Shown piece by piece: positions 19,377-29,096 of a stretch of 32,693 bases of DNA (its first letter is position 1; each line of letters opens with the position of its first letter). The stretch covers positions 1-32,693 of the forward strand of contig CAIQBO010000042.1 in the NCBI GenBank assembly GCA_903870145.1, written 5' to 3'. The notes below the pieces were generated by a model. The model was not told the DNA's origin. It worked only from the letters and a program-made list of their open reading frames with translations, and did not search any database. A program made the position numbers and the translations under genes. Source of the DNA: an uncultured Burkholderiales bacterium (GTDB lineage Bacteria > Pseudomonadota > Gammaproteobacteria > Burkholderiales > Burkholderiaceae_C).

Positions 19377-22214
19377 ATGTCTTTTTATACCTCGCTCACC
19401 GGCCTCAATGCTGCCACCGCCATGTTGGGCGTGACCAGCAACAACATCTCCAACGTGGGCACCACCGGTTTCAAGCGATCACGCGCTGACTTTGGCGATA
19501 TTTTCGCCACATCGCCTTTGCAAAAAGCCTCGTCCACAGTCGGCCAGGGTGTGTCACTCAAGCAAGTGTCCCAAGAGTTTAGCCAGGGCAATATTTCTTT
19601 CTCCTCCAACGCGCTGGACTTGGCTGTCACGGGTGACGGCTTCTTCCCCCTGCGCTCGGCTGACGGCTTGCAAGAGGTGTTCACACGAAACGGCTCATTC
19701 CTGTTGAACGAGCAGTTCAACGTAGTCAACTCTTCAGGTCAACGCTTGATGGCTGCGACGGTTGACTCAACAGGTAGCGCGAATGTGAACGAACGGGTGG
19801 TCTTGACCATTCCCCAAAAAACATCAGGCGATGCCAAGCAAACCTCATTGGTTTCATTGGGCTTGAACTTCCCAGCCGATGCCGGCGTGATCTCCGAAAC
19901 ATTTAACCGCAGCAACCCTGCGACTTACAACAAAAGTACAGCCTTTACCGTGTATGACAACGGTGGCAACGGCTACTTGGCCACCATTTACTACGTTAAA
20001 ACCGCCAATGCGAATCAGAACTTGCCCTTTAACAAATGGCAAACCCATGTGTTTGTGGGTGAAGACGCGGTGGAAGCCTCTTTGGTGCAATCGACCAATA
20101 GCAACGGCGAGAAGTTGTACACCAACCAATACGGTCAGATTCAGCCCTACAGCGTGGTCAAGGACGAATTGACAACGGCCAAAACGCAGTTGTTCTCGCT
20201 CGACGAGATGACAGACAAGCGCACTTCTGCTCGCGCAACTGTTTCTGGCATCAACCTGGTGAATACAGATTTAGATTTTACAAACGGCATTGACTTTACG
20301 AGTGGTTCCACAGCGAATGCCACCATCACAGCTCTTAAAACCGCAGCCAATGCTGCAGGTTCAACGCAGCTGACAGAGGCCTTCCAAATTGACGTTGACG
20401 GTTCAGGAAACCCGATCAAGGTTGATTTAAGTGGCATCTTGAGCAAAGGCTCCCTGACCGGAACCCAACTTGCAGCTGAAGTTACAAATATCTTGAACAG
20501 GCAATTTGGCGACGAATCATATTTTAATTTCAGTGGCGCAGGATCCAACTCTTTTTCCATTTCAAGCTCGCGGGTAGCGGGAACACTGACGACGCCTGTC
20601 ACCATCACTTTAGCGGCCAAGACAACTGGAACTGGCGGCGCATCCGACTCATCTTTGATAAATGATTTAGGCAAAGTCACGATCAGTCAAGCAGTGGCTG
20701 AAATGCAGCGCCAACTGGATGCGAGCGCATTGACAGCAACCGATGGAACGGGTAATAAGACAAAAGTTTCATACGACTACGCCACACAAGGCTTTAAGTT
20801 TGTAGACACCATCGCCACGAGCGAGGTCGTTTTAAAGTGCGGTGTCTCCAGCTCTGGCGCAGCCATCAAGAACGAAGTGATGGGTCTCATTCCCAACGCA
20901 CCAGTCACCCTGGTCGAGGGGCTTTATTCAGCCAAAGTCATCCCTAACGGCACCGTGATACGGGCAGCCAGTGAGCAGCGCTATGGCATGACCATGAGCT
21001 ATGACACTGTGAACAAGATTTTCAGTTTGTCATCGGGCACCACTGGTGATGATTCAAGTATTTCAATTACACGCCCCAGTGCAGCTGCCATGACGCTGTT
21101 TGGTTTTTCAAGCGATCCTGTCGTATCCACCGTCAACACATCCGCTATTGCTTTAAGAGGTATTCCTTCTGCGCCTGCAGTTGCCATTGGCGCAACGCCC
21201 ACCATCAACTTGTCTAACAATTTTGCAGTGGACCCCACCAACAACAAGTTTGTGGTCACTGTCAATGGCGTCAAGGGCACTGTTGTCTTGCCACCAGATC
21301 CCAACTATTCTTTGGCAACCTTCATGGCCAAGCTGGAAAAAGGCATCAATTCCATGGGCTCTGACGTGGCAGGTGCTTCCCCCATCACGGTCAACGGCGT
21401 TAAAGTGAGTTACGACGCGATTAAAAATAATTTTATCTTTACCACAGGCACCACAGGTTCTGACTCTTTCATCAAAATCTCTGGCAGTTCCAGCTGGGGC
21501 TTGGAAACAGTGGAGGCTGGTCGTGGCACCACATCAACTTGGATCAACCCCACACAGCACAAAGACGTTGTCAGCGGTGCATTGCAACCTAAATACATTG
21601 ACGGCGCTGGTGTTGAAACCACCAACGGTGACGGATTTACAACCCTGCCAGCTTGGTCACCCGTGTTCCTGGACAAAGGCGAACTGACCTTTGACACCGG
21701 TGGTAATTTGGTCTCGCCTGTGGAAGGCACGCAGTTGGAAACTGTTTACTTAGCGGGTGGTAAAGGTGCTTTGACCATCAACATTGACTACTCGGCCTCC
21801 ACGCAGTTCTCTTCTGCCTTTGCTGTTTTGTCGCAGTCGCAAGACGGCGCACCAGAAGGTGACTTGGTGGGCGTGACCATCGGTAACGACGGTTTGGTCA
21901 GCGCATCATTCTCAAACGGTTCACAAAAATCTTTGGCCAAAATTTTGTTGGTCAACTTCTCAAGCCCAGTGGGTTTGCGTCAAATTGGTGACTCGAGCTT
22001 CTTGTCTTCTGCTGCCTCGGGCAAACCCATCTTGGGCACTGCCGGTAGCGCTGGTTTCGGAACCCTTCGCGCTGGTGCCACAGAACGTGCCAACGTGGAC
22101 TTGACGCAAGAGTTGGTGGACTTGATCACCGCTCAGCGTAACTTCCAAGCCAACGCCAAAGCCATTGAGACGTCCAGCACGATGACGTCTGCGATCATCA
22201 ACTTGCGCTCTTAA
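19377..22214 (+). CDS. flgE: Hook protein FlgE, unusually large (945 aa)
   Basis: FlgE is the subunit of the hook. The N-terminus (FYTSLTGLNAATAMLGVTSNNISNVGTTGFK) and the C-terminus (TQELVDLITAQRNFQANAKAIETSSTM) are textbook FlgE and form the D0/D1 core. At 945 residues it is more than twice the enterobacterial length (~400), with the excess between residues ~280 and ~720. That insert has repeated beta-hairpin-like blocks around a Y-D...F...T-G-T-T-G-x-D-S pattern near residues ~466, ~542 and ~678, resembling the flagellin-hook IN motif. By eye the insert is more A+T-rich than flanking genes. CAGGAG precedes the ATG. Large surface domains are known to occur in some hooks; here they probably form an outer domain. 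Confidence 0.97.
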   Translation: MSFYTSLTGLNAATAMLGVTSNNISNVGTTGFKRSRADFGDIFATSPLQKASSTVGQGVSLKQVSQEFSQGNISFSSNALDLAVTGDGFFPLRSADGLQEVFTRNGSFLLNEQFNVVNSSGQRLMAATVDSTGSANVNERVVLTIPQKTSGDAKQTSLVSLGLNFPADAGVISETFNRSNPATYNKSTAFTVYDNGGNGYLATIYYVKTANANQNLPFNKWQTHVFVGEDAVEASLVQSTNSNGEKLYTNQYGQIQPYSVVKDELTTAKTQLFSLDEMTDKRTSARATVSGINLVNTDLDFTNGIDFTSGSTANATITALKTAANAAGSTQLTEAFQIDVDGSGNPIKVDLSGILSKGSLTGTQLAAEVTNILNRQFGDESYFNFSGAGSNSFSISSSRVAGTLTTPVTITLAAKTTGTGGASDSSLINDLGKVTISQAVAEMQRQLDASALTATDGTGNKTKVSYDYATQGFKFVDTIATSEVVLKCGVSSSGAAIKNEVMGLIPNAPVTLVEGLYSAKVIPNGTVIRAASEQRYGMTMSYDTVNKIFSLSSGTTGDDSSISITRPSAAAMTLFGFSSDPVVSTVNTSAIALRGIPSAPAVAIGATPTINLSNNFAVDPTNNKFVVTVNGVKGTVVLPPDPNYSLATFMAKLEKGINSMGSDVAGASPITVNGVKVSYDAIKNNFIFTTGTTGSDSFIKISGSSSWGLETVEAGRGTTSTWINPTQHKDVVSGALQPKYIDGAGVETTNGDGFTTLPAWSPVFLDKGELTFDTGGNLVSPVEGTQLETVYLAGGKGALTINIDYSASTQFSSAFAVLSQSQDGAPEGDLVGVTIGNDGLVSASFSNGSQKSLAKILLVNFSSPVGLRQIGDSSFLSSAASGKPILGTAGSAGFGTLRAGATERANVDLTQELVDLITAQRNFQANAKAIETSSTMTSAIINLRS

Positions 22215-22265
22215 ACCCGCAAGCACCCTAACTGAAAAACATTGAGATAAGCAGGACTTTTCACC

Positions 22266-23036
22266 ATGGACCGCCTAGCCTTTAACGCCTCAGCTGCCAT
22301 CACGGAGTCGCGCACCGCGATTCACATGACCAACAACGAGTTGGCCAACGTGTCCACGCCTGGCTTTAAACGCAGCTTTGAAGCGGCCATGGCCGGCATC
22401 AAAGCTGAAGGCGCTGGTTTTGCTTCACGCGTGCAGCCTCAGGCTTTGAGCGTGGACAACATCATCATGACGCCTGGCACCATGATGGCAACTGGCCAAG
22501 ATCTGGACATCGCCATGAACGACGCAGCTGTTTTGGGCGTCACAGGTGCAGACGGCACGCTGGCTTTTACACGCCGCGGTGACTTGAGACTGTCTGACAA
22601 AGGTGTTTTGGAAATTGGCAACGGCTACATCGTTCGGGGTCAAAGCGGCGGCCCCATCACCATTCCGCCAGGCTTTAAAACAACCATCAATGGCGATGGT
22701 TCGGTCTACGCTCAGAACCCCACACAAACTGGTCCTACTGCCTCAGTTTTGATTGATCGCTTGCTGCTGCGTGATTCTTCTGAAGTCAAGCTTGAGCGCC
22801 GTGTGGACAGTTTGTTCAAAGTCGCCGGTAAAGAACTAGGCGCTGACATACCCGCTTCAACAGGCAAAAATTTACCCAGTGTTTCTCCCAAGATGCTCGA
22901 GGGCAGCAACGTGAATGCATTGTCAGTGATGGTCCGTTTGATGGACTTGAGCCGCACGTTTGAACAAAACGTGAACGTGATCAAAGAGAGCAAGAACGCA
23001 GACGAGTCTGGCGCCACCATGATGCGCAACTCCTGA
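22266..23036 (+). CDS. flgF: Flagellar proximal rod protein FlgF
   Basis: FlgF is a proximal rod subunit next to the distal rod. The 256-residue product has N-terminal TAIHMTNNELANVSTPGFKRSFEAAM and the middle block MTPGTMMATGQDLDIAMND. The LEGSNVNALSVMVRLMDLSRTFEQNVNVIK C-terminus is typical of FlgF, which lacks the 'QRAYE' seen in FlgG. The length is normal. Confidence 0.96.
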   Translation: MDRLAFNASAAITESRTAIHMTNNELANVSTPGFKRSFEAAMAGIKAEGAGFASRVQPQALSVDNIIMTPGTMMATGQDLDIAMNDAAVLGVTGADGTLAFTRRGDLRLSDKGVLEIGNGYIVRGQSGGPITIPPGFKTTINGDGSVYAQNPTQTGPTASVLIDRLLLRDSSEVKLERRVDSLFKVAGKELGADIPASTGKNLPSVSPKMLEGSNVNALSVMVRLMDLSRTFEQNVNVIKESKNADESGATMMRNS

Positions 23037-23086
23037 GTTTGACCCGATTAACCCTGAATGAATAACCAAATTTAAAGGAGCTAGCA

Positions 23087-23869
23087 ATGGATGCATCCAT
23101 GTGGGTGGCCAAAACCGGCCTCGACGCGCAGCAAACGCGCATGAACGTGATTTCCAACAACTTGGCCAACGTCAACACCTCGGGCTTCAAACGCGACCGC
23201 GCTGTGTTCGAAGACTTGTTGTACCAAAACATTCGCCAAGCAGGCGGCCAAACTGGCACCAATACACAAGCCCCAACAGGCTTGATGCTGGGCACCGGTG
23301 TGCGCGTGGTGGCCACAGAAAAGTTGCATGCACAAGGCAACATGGTCAACACCCAAAACCCTCTTGACCTGGCCATTGCAGGCGAAGGTTTTTTCCAAAT
23401 TTCTCAGCCCGATGGCACGCTGGCATACACCCGCGACGGCAATTTCAAACTCTCCTCCACAGGGCAGTTGGTCACTTCCGGTGGCGCATTGCTGCAGCCA
23501 GCCATCACCATTCCCAACACCGCTTCGAGCGTGACAGTTGGGCGCGATGGCACAGTCTCGATCGAGTTGGCCGCAGGCGGCTCGCAAGTCTTGGGGCAAA
23601 TTCAAGTGGCACGTTTTGTCAACCCAAGTGGTTTGCAATCCAAGGGGCAAAACCTCATGAAGGAAACCCCTGCCAGCGGCCCCCCTCAGGTGCTGCAGCC
23701 CACCGTGGCTGGCGCAGGCTCTTTGATGCAAGGCACCTTGGAAGCCTCCAATGTGAACGTGGTTGAAGAGATGGTCAACATGATTGAAACCCAGCGCGCC
23801 TACGAGATCAACTCCAAAGCCATCTCGGCTGTTGACGGCATGCTCAAGTTCGTTAACAACAACCTCTAA
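23087..23869 (+). CDS. flgG: Flagellar distal rod protein FlgG
   Basis: FlgG is the distal rod subunit that forms the driveshaft through the P and L rings. The 260-residue product has the standard length. The N-terminus contains TGLDAQQTRMNVISNNLANVNTSGFKRDRAVF. The middle has GTGVRVVATEKLHAQGNMVNT followed by PLDLAIAGEGFF. The C-terminus ends VVEEMVNMIETQRAYEINSKAISAVDGML. AAAGGAG before the ATG is a strong ribosome-binding site. Confidence 0.98.
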   Translation: MDASMWVAKTGLDAQQTRMNVISNNLANVNTSGFKRDRAVFEDLLYQNIRQAGGQTGTNTQAPTGLMLGTGVRVVATEKLHAQGNMVNTQNPLDLAIAGEGFFQISQPDGTLAYTRDGNFKLSSTGQLVTSGGALLQPAITIPNTASSVTVGRDGTVSIELAAGGSQVLGQIQVARFVNPSGLQSKGQNLMKETPASGPPQVLQPTVAGAGSLMQGTLEASNVNVVEEMVNMIETQRAYEINSKAISAVDGMLKFVNNNL

Positions 23870-23880
23870 AGGCGCGAATC

Positions 23881-24594
23881 ATGAACATTTTTGCAGCTCT
23901 GACACCGCGCGCCTCAACGCTGCGCGCAGCAGCCGCTACCAGCTTGGTGTGCGGACTCTCGGCTTGCTCGGTGTTGCCACCTCAAGCCATGTCGCACACG
24001 CCACAGTTCGAACCCGTCTACCCCATTGCCAGCGAACGCGCCAAACCAGCCACCGGCGCCATTTATGTCGGCCGCCAAAGTGACAGCTGGTTCGGCAAAG
24101 GTCGCAACTTTCAAGTCGGCGACGTGATCACCGTGCTGCTCAATGAATCAACACAAGCCGAGCGCACTCAAAATGCCAACGTCTCGCGCATCTCGAGCAA
24201 CAGTGTGGTCCCCCCTGGCATGCAAGCCTATGGTGCAGGATTGGGCGGTTTCATGAAGGGTGTCAACCTGCTTGGCGGATCCATTGACAACAAAGGCACA
24301 GGCCTGGCTGATCAAAAAGCCACGTTGAGTGGCTCGGTGGCAGTCTCTGTGGTGGAAGTCATGTCCAACGGCAACTTGGTGTTGCGCGGCGAAAAACAAC
24401 TGGCCCTGACCGAAGGCTCTGAGATCATTCAAGTCGGCGGCATCATTCGCCCCGATGATGTGGCCCCCAACAACACAGTGCAATCGCGCCGCTTGGCCAA
24501 CGCTCAAATTGCTTACCGCGGTAGCGGTGACTTGGCCAACGCCACGCGTGCAGGCTGGGGCACCAGCGCCCTGATGAAGCTCTGGCCTTTCTGA
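23881..24594 (+). CDS. flgH: Flagellar L-ring lipoprotein FlgH
   Basis: FlgH forms the outer-membrane L ring. The 237-residue product has a lipoprotein signal peptide with lipobox LSAC (Cys at about residue 29). Family blocks include AIYVGRQSDSWFGKGRNFQVGDVITVLLNESTQAERTQ and GSVAVSVVEVMSNGNLVLRGEKQL, and the C-terminus reads IIRPDDVAPNNTVQSRRLANAQIAYRGSGDLA. It starts 11 bases after flgG with AAAGG upstream. Confidence 0.98.
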   Translation: MNIFAALTPRASTLRAAAATSLVCGLSACSVLPPQAMSHTPQFEPVYPIASERAKPATGAIYVGRQSDSWFGKGRNFQVGDVITVLLNESTQAERTQNANVSRISSNSVVPPGMQAYGAGLGGFMKGVNLLGGSIDNKGTGLADQKATLSGSVAVSVVEVMSNGNLVLRGEKQLALTEGSEIIQVGGIIRPDDVAPNNTVQSRRLANAQIAYRGSGDLANATRAGWGTSALMKLWPF

Positions 24595-24620
24595 TCCAAA
24601 TTTCTAATTAAAGTCAAAAA

Positions 24621-25745
24621 ATGAAATCCTGGCACGCCCTCTTTCTCGCGCTGTCTTTGAGCAGCGCCAGCGCCATGGCAGATCGCATCAAAGATCTGAC
24701 CAGCGTTGCCGCCATGCGCAGCAACCAATTGATTGGTTACGGCTTGGTGGTGGGCCTGAACGGCACCGGCGACGGCTCTGACGTGTCCTTCACTGCACAA
24801 AGTATGAAGACCTTGCTCAACCGTTTGGGCGTGAGCTTGGAAGGGCCTTTGTCTGACTTTGAAACCGCCAGCAGCAGCGGCAAAATTGACATCAAAAACG
24901 CCGCAGCCGTGATGGTCACTGCCGAGTTGCCTGGCTTTGCCAAGCCCGGCCAAAAAATTGACGTGAACGTCTCTGCCATCGGCAAAGCCTCCAACTTGCG
25001 CGGCGGCACTTTACTTTTGAGCAGTTTGCGCGGTGTGGACGGTGAAATTTACGCACTGGCCCAAGGCAACTTGTCTGCCACAGGCATTGACGCTGCAGCA
25101 GGCGGATCCAAAGTTGTCGTCGGCGTTCCCACTGCAGGCCGCATTCCAGGCGGCGCCTCAGTTGAGCGCGTGGTGGACACCCCTTTTGACAAAGCCGAGC
25201 GTGTGGTTCTGAATGTGCGCGAGAGCGACTTCACCACCACCACCGTGATTGTCAACGCCATCAACAACCGCTTTGGCGCCGATGTGGCACGTGCTTTGGA
25301 TGGCGTTTCCATCAGCTTGCAAGCCCCGCAAGACTTGAGTCAACGCGTGTCCTTTTTGAGCATGGTCGAGAACATGGACGTGCAACCCGGCGAGCCGCCA
25401 GCACGTGTGGTCATCAATGCCCGCACGGGCACTGTGGTGATCAGTCGCAATGTGCGCGTGACCGCTGCAGCCGTCTCTCACGGCAGCATTTCGGTGGCCA
25501 TTTCAGCCACCAATGAAGTCTCGCAACCTTCGCCATTCAGCCAAGGCGTGACCACACCGGTTCAAGACGCTGAGATCAAAGTCACTGAGGCCAACAAGCC
25601 CATGTTCTTGTTCACCCCTGGTGTAGACCTGCGTCAAATCGTGGACGCCGTGAACCAAGTGGGCGCATCGCCTTCGTCATTGATTGCCATTTTGGAAGCA
25701 CTCAAAAGCTCTGGCAGTTTGCGCGCCGAGTTGGTGGTAATTTAA
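24621..25745 (+). CDS. flgI: Flagellar P-ring protein FlgI
   Basis: FlgI forms the periplasmic P ring, with FlgA as its chaperone. The 374-residue product has a short signal peptide (LFLALSLSSASAMA). The mature part begins DRIKDLTSVAAMRSNQLIGYGLVVGLNGTGDGSD. Further conserved blocks are NAAAVMVTAELPGFAKPGQKIDV and the C-terminal DLRQIVDAVNQVGASPSSLIAILEALKSSGSLRAEL. The length is normal. Confidence 0.98.
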   Translation: MKSWHALFLALSLSSASAMADRIKDLTSVAAMRSNQLIGYGLVVGLNGTGDGSDVSFTAQSMKTLLNRLGVSLEGPLSDFETASSSGKIDIKNAAAVMVTAELPGFAKPGQKIDVNVSAIGKASNLRGGTLLLSSLRGVDGEIYALAQGNLSATGIDAAAGGSKVVVGVPTAGRIPGGASVERVVDTPFDKAERVVLNVRESDFTTTTVIVNAINNRFGADVARALDGVSISLQAPQDLSQRVSFLSMVENMDVQPGEPPARVVINARTGTVVISRNVRVTAAAVSHGSISVAISATNEVSQPSPFSQGVTTPVQDAEIKVTEANKPMFLFTPGVDLRQIVDAVNQVGASPSSLIAILEALKSSGSLRAELVVI

Positions 25746-25769
25746 ACCACACCACCTGAAGAAAACACC

Positions 25770-26273
25770 ATGGAACCGACCTCCATCAACAGCACCCGCA
25801 CTTACTTGGACTTTGACGGCCTGGCCCAACTCAAAGGCCAAGCGCGTCAAGATGCCAAAGCTGCAACGCGCGAGACTGCGCAGCAGTTTGAAGCCTTGTT
25901 TTTGCAAATGATGATGAAGTCCATGCGTGAGTCTGTGATCAAAGACGATTCCATAGAAAATAAAACCATTGACACCTACGAGTCGATGTTCGACAAAGAA
26001 GTGTCCTTGCAAATGGCCAAACGCAACAGCGTAGGCCTGGCTGACATGCTGGTCAAAAACCTCGAAGCCCAGCAAGCGGCCAGTGTGAGCACGGCTGAAA
26101 TTTTGAAGATGCGCCAAGAAGGCGGCTTGCCTCCAGCCAAAGCCATCAGCTTGAACCCCAAAGTTGTTAGCATGCCTTTAGAGCAAGCCAACAAACCCGT
26201 CTTTAACCTGCCCAAGCCCGGCGCCATTCCCTTGAACTTAGGGCCCATGCTCCTTGACAGGAGTGGCACATGA
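25770..26273 (+). CDS. flgJ: Single-domain rod-cap protein FlgJ (no hydrolase domain)
   Basis: FlgJ scaffolds rod assembly. The 167-residue product contains the rod-binding domain, with TAQQFEALFLQMMMKSMRES and NKTIDTYESMFDKEVSLQMAKRNSVGLADMLV (~residues 35-95), then a Pro-rich tail. The C-terminal glucosaminidase/muramidase domain found in dual-domain FlgJ of many beta- and gammaproteobacteria (~300+ residues) is absent. No frameshift remnant is visible, since flgK starts within the FlgJ stop (ATGA overlap at 26270). The separate LysM/transglycosylase-like gene at 16.4-17.6 kb is a candidate for the missing enzyme. Confidence 0.94.
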   Translation: MEPTSINSTRTYLDFDGLAQLKGQARQDAKAATRETAQQFEALFLQMMMKSMRESVIKDDSIENKTIDTYESMFDKEVSLQMAKRNSVGLADMLVKNLEAQQAASVSTAEILKMRQEGGLPPAKAISLNPKVVSMPLEQANKPVFNLPKPGAIPLNLGPMLLDRSGT

Positions 26274-29068
26274 CCGATCTTGTCGGCGTTGCCTCCAACG
26301 CGGTTTCTTCCTACCAGCGTGCCTTGGGCACCATCAGCAACAACATTGCCAATGTGGCCACCGATGGCTACTCACGGCAAGAAGTGGTGCTGCAAGCCAA
26401 TCCTGCTTCCAAAGTGGGCAATGTGTATTTGGGCACCGGTGTCATGGTCGATCGCATTCAGCGTCAGTACGACACCTTTGTGGAGTCCAACCTGCGCAAC
26501 AGCAACAGCGACTTGGCCAGCCAAGAGCCCATGGTCAATTACGCCAACCGCGTGATCGACATCATGGGCGGCCCTTCCATGGGTTTGAGCAGCGCGCTGG
26601 ATCAGTTCTTTGGCTCAGCTCGAAATGTATCGTCAGACCCCGCCTCCAGCGTGCTGCGCGGCAGCTTTGTGCGAGATGCAGAAAACTTGGCCACTCGCTT
26701 TGGGCAGTTATCTTCGCAACTCGATTTGGTGCAAAACGAAACTGGCCAGATGGTTGAAGGCTATGTCAACGACATGAACACCGCGATCTCACAGTTGGCT
26801 GAGATCAACACCCAACTGACCAAACAAAAAAACGTCTCGGCGCAGCCACCCGATTTGCTAGACCAACGTGACAAGTTGCTCAAAGATCTCTCGGGCTACG
26901 CGCATGTCAATACTTTCTTCAGTGAGAACGGCTCTGTCACGGTCAGCCTTGGCCCGTCGATCACACGCGATGTGATTGTGGACGGCAGCAAGTCCTACCG
27001 CATTGGCGCAAACTTCAATGCGGCATCACCCGAAAAAGTCAGCTTGGTGATCGACCCCTATGGCAACGCCTCTCCCCTGACAGCGTTGACCAGCGGCAAA
27101 CTCGCTGGCATCATGAGCTTTAGAGAACAAGTCTTGGGCAGCAGCAGAAGCGCCTTGGACACCCTGGCCACCAAAGTCACCAGCGAAGTCAACAGCCTGC
27201 ATGAAGGCGGCATCGACGCTTATGGCAACGCAGGCGTGGCCCTGTTCAGCATTGACAGCGCAGGCACCAGCTTGGCTGGCACCATGAAAGTTGCATTCAC
27301 CGACCCCTTGCGCGTGGCCGCAGCCGCGCAGTTTCGCGTGGTGGAGGCCTCGAACAACACTGGCGGTGTGGATGCCAGCGTGGCCTACACCCCGCCTGTC
27401 AACACTGGCCCCAAAGCTCTGAATGAAGCTTTGATCAACAACCCCAGTGCCAGCGCAGCACTGAGCCTTCACGTTTCAGCCAGCCGGCCTGTAGGGGCTG
27501 TGGCCACGATTCCCAATGGCTTGCAAGATGTCAGCATCTTGATGGGCGGCGCATCTGAGGGGCAACAACTTCAGGTCTTCACGCGCGACGGCCGCCAAAT
27601 CATAGGTGCTGCCATCGACTCCAGCGTGCAAGGGCAATTGATGTCCGAGGCCAACGGCTTTGCCCCCCATGCCGAGTACAGCAGTGAATACTTGAATGTC
27701 AACGGTGCCTCTGCCTACAAAGACTTGAGCGTGTTCTACGGTGCCAAAGCCGATGTGCGTCAAGAGATGCAGTGGGACTTGAGCGACAACGATCCAGCCA
27801 AACACACCGCCACTGCTTCAAAAGCTTTGCCTGCAGTGCTTGAAGGCTCTCGCATGCTCGATGGCGCGAGCTCTGTCAGCAGCGGCATGTTCACTTTGAA
27901 CGGCGTGAGTTTGGGCGAGGTATTTCCAGTCAACGGCGAATCACTTCAAGCCAGCGATTTGAAAACTTGGATAGAACAAACTCGAACAGACAGCAGTGAA
28001 CTGTCAGTCAATTTGAATGACATCACGGTCAGCGCAACCAACGAAATCAAAATTCTCCCAAGCAAAGTTGATTTGACTTTGTCGATCTACCTGCGAAGCA
28101 GCTCAGGCTCCGAAGTCGAAATTGCCCCTCCAGAAGGCGGCTTTGCCAATGTTCAAGATTTGGCCAACGCCATCAATGCGAACAGTGAGACAACCCAAGT
28201 CTTTGCGTATGAGTCGAGCAGCGGCGAATTGGTCTTAACCAATGCGCCCGGCAAGGAAGGCGAAGACATCATCATCGGCGCAAACCCTGTGCCCAATGCC
28301 CTTGGCCTGCCAGCGGGCACCTACAAAGGTCAAATCAGCATCACCCGCAACTTAGACGCGGGCACAAACACCCCTGTGGAGCTGGGCTTTGGCACAGGCA
28401 CCCCCGCCGATCTTGCCAAACTGGGCTTCAGAACCGGCGCCTACCTCCAAGGTTCGCCCAATGAAGATCTACTGGTGTTTGTGACCGGCAGCGGCGATGC
28501 CAAGATCAGCGCCTCCTACAGCGGCGCACCTGTCGATGCCAAGCAAGCCATGCGCAGCCAACCACTGCAAATTCGCTTTGACTCGGCAACGCACTACAGC
28601 ATCACCGACACCGCCACACAAACCGTGGTGGCCCAGCGCAGCTTTGACCCCACTCAAAACGATTTGAGCATTGCTTACCAGGGTTTGAAGATTTCATTTT
28701 CAAGCCCCCCCAAAACGGGCGACATCTACACCGTAGACGGCAACCGAGACGGCACGGGCAACAACGAAAACATGTTGGCTTTGGCCTCGCTGGAGAGCAA
28801 AGGCGTCATGGGCGGAGGCAAAACATTGGGCGCCGCTTACATCGATCACGTCAACGACATGGGCAACATCGCGCGCCAAGCGGCCATCTCGCAGTCTGCT
28901 TTGCAAGTGGTGTACGACCAAGCCGTCACTGCACGTGACGAAGTCTCCGGCGTGAGCCTGGACCAAGAAGCCGCTGACTTGATTCGCTTTCAACAAGCCT
29001 ACCAAGCGGCCGCCAAAATTTTGCAAGTGGCCAGCCAACTGTTTGACAGTGTGTTGCAAGTTCGCTAA
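26270..29068 (+). CDS. flgK: Hook-filament junction protein FlgK (HAP1), large (932 aa)
   Basis: FlgK joins hook and filament. The N-terminus contains SSYQRALGTISNNIANVATDGYSRQEVVL, and the helical D1 region includes NTAISQLAEINTQL and PPDLLDQRDKLLKDLSGY. The C-terminus has SGVSLDQEAADLIRFQQAYQAAAKILQVASQLFDSVL. It has 932 residues compared with ~550 in enterobacteria. The excess (~residues 370-800) contains a flagellin-IN-like block around residues 600-680 (VQDLANAINANSETTQVFA ... GELVLTNAP). Its start overlaps the flgJ stop. FlgN (14.7-15.1 kb) is its predicted chaperone. Confidence 0.96.
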   Translation: MTDLVGVASNAVSSYQRALGTISNNIANVATDGYSRQEVVLQANPASKVGNVYLGTGVMVDRIQRQYDTFVESNLRNSNSDLASQEPMVNYANRVIDIMGGPSMGLSSALDQFFGSARNVSSDPASSVLRGSFVRDAENLATRFGQLSSQLDLVQNETGQMVEGYVNDMNTAISQLAEINTQLTKQKNVSAQPPDLLDQRDKLLKDLSGYAHVNTFFSENGSVTVSLGPSITRDVIVDGSKSYRIGANFNAASPEKVSLVIDPYGNASPLTALTSGKLAGIMSFREQVLGSSRSALDTLATKVTSEVNSLHEGGIDAYGNAGVALFSIDSAGTSLAGTMKVAFTDPLRVAAAAQFRVVEASNNTGGVDASVAYTPPVNTGPKALNEALINNPSASAALSLHVSASRPVGAVATIPNGLQDVSILMGGASEGQQLQVFTRDGRQIIGAAIDSSVQGQLMSEANGFAPHAEYSSEYLNVNGASAYKDLSVFYGAKADVRQEMQWDLSDNDPAKHTATASKALPAVLEGSRMLDGASSVSSGMFTLNGVSLGEVFPVNGESLQASDLKTWIEQTRTDSSELSVNLNDITVSATNEIKILPSKVDLTLSIYLRSSSGSEVEIAPPEGGFANVQDLANAINANSETTQVFAYESSSGELVLTNAPGKEGEDIIIGANPVPNALGLPAGTYKGQISITRNLDAGTNTPVELGFGTGTPADLAKLGFRTGAYLQGSPNEDLLVFVTGSGDAKISASYSGAPVDAKQAMRSQPLQIRFDSATHYSITDTATQTVVAQRSFDPTQNDLSIAYQGLKISFSSPPKTGDIYTVDGNRDGTGNNENMLALASLESKGVMGGGKTLGAAYIDHVNDMGNIARQAAISQSALQVVYDQAVTARDEVSGVSLDQEAADLIRFQQAYQAAAKILQVASQLFDSVLQVR

Positions 29069-29096
29069 GCCCTAGTCAAATATTCAGGACCTCATC

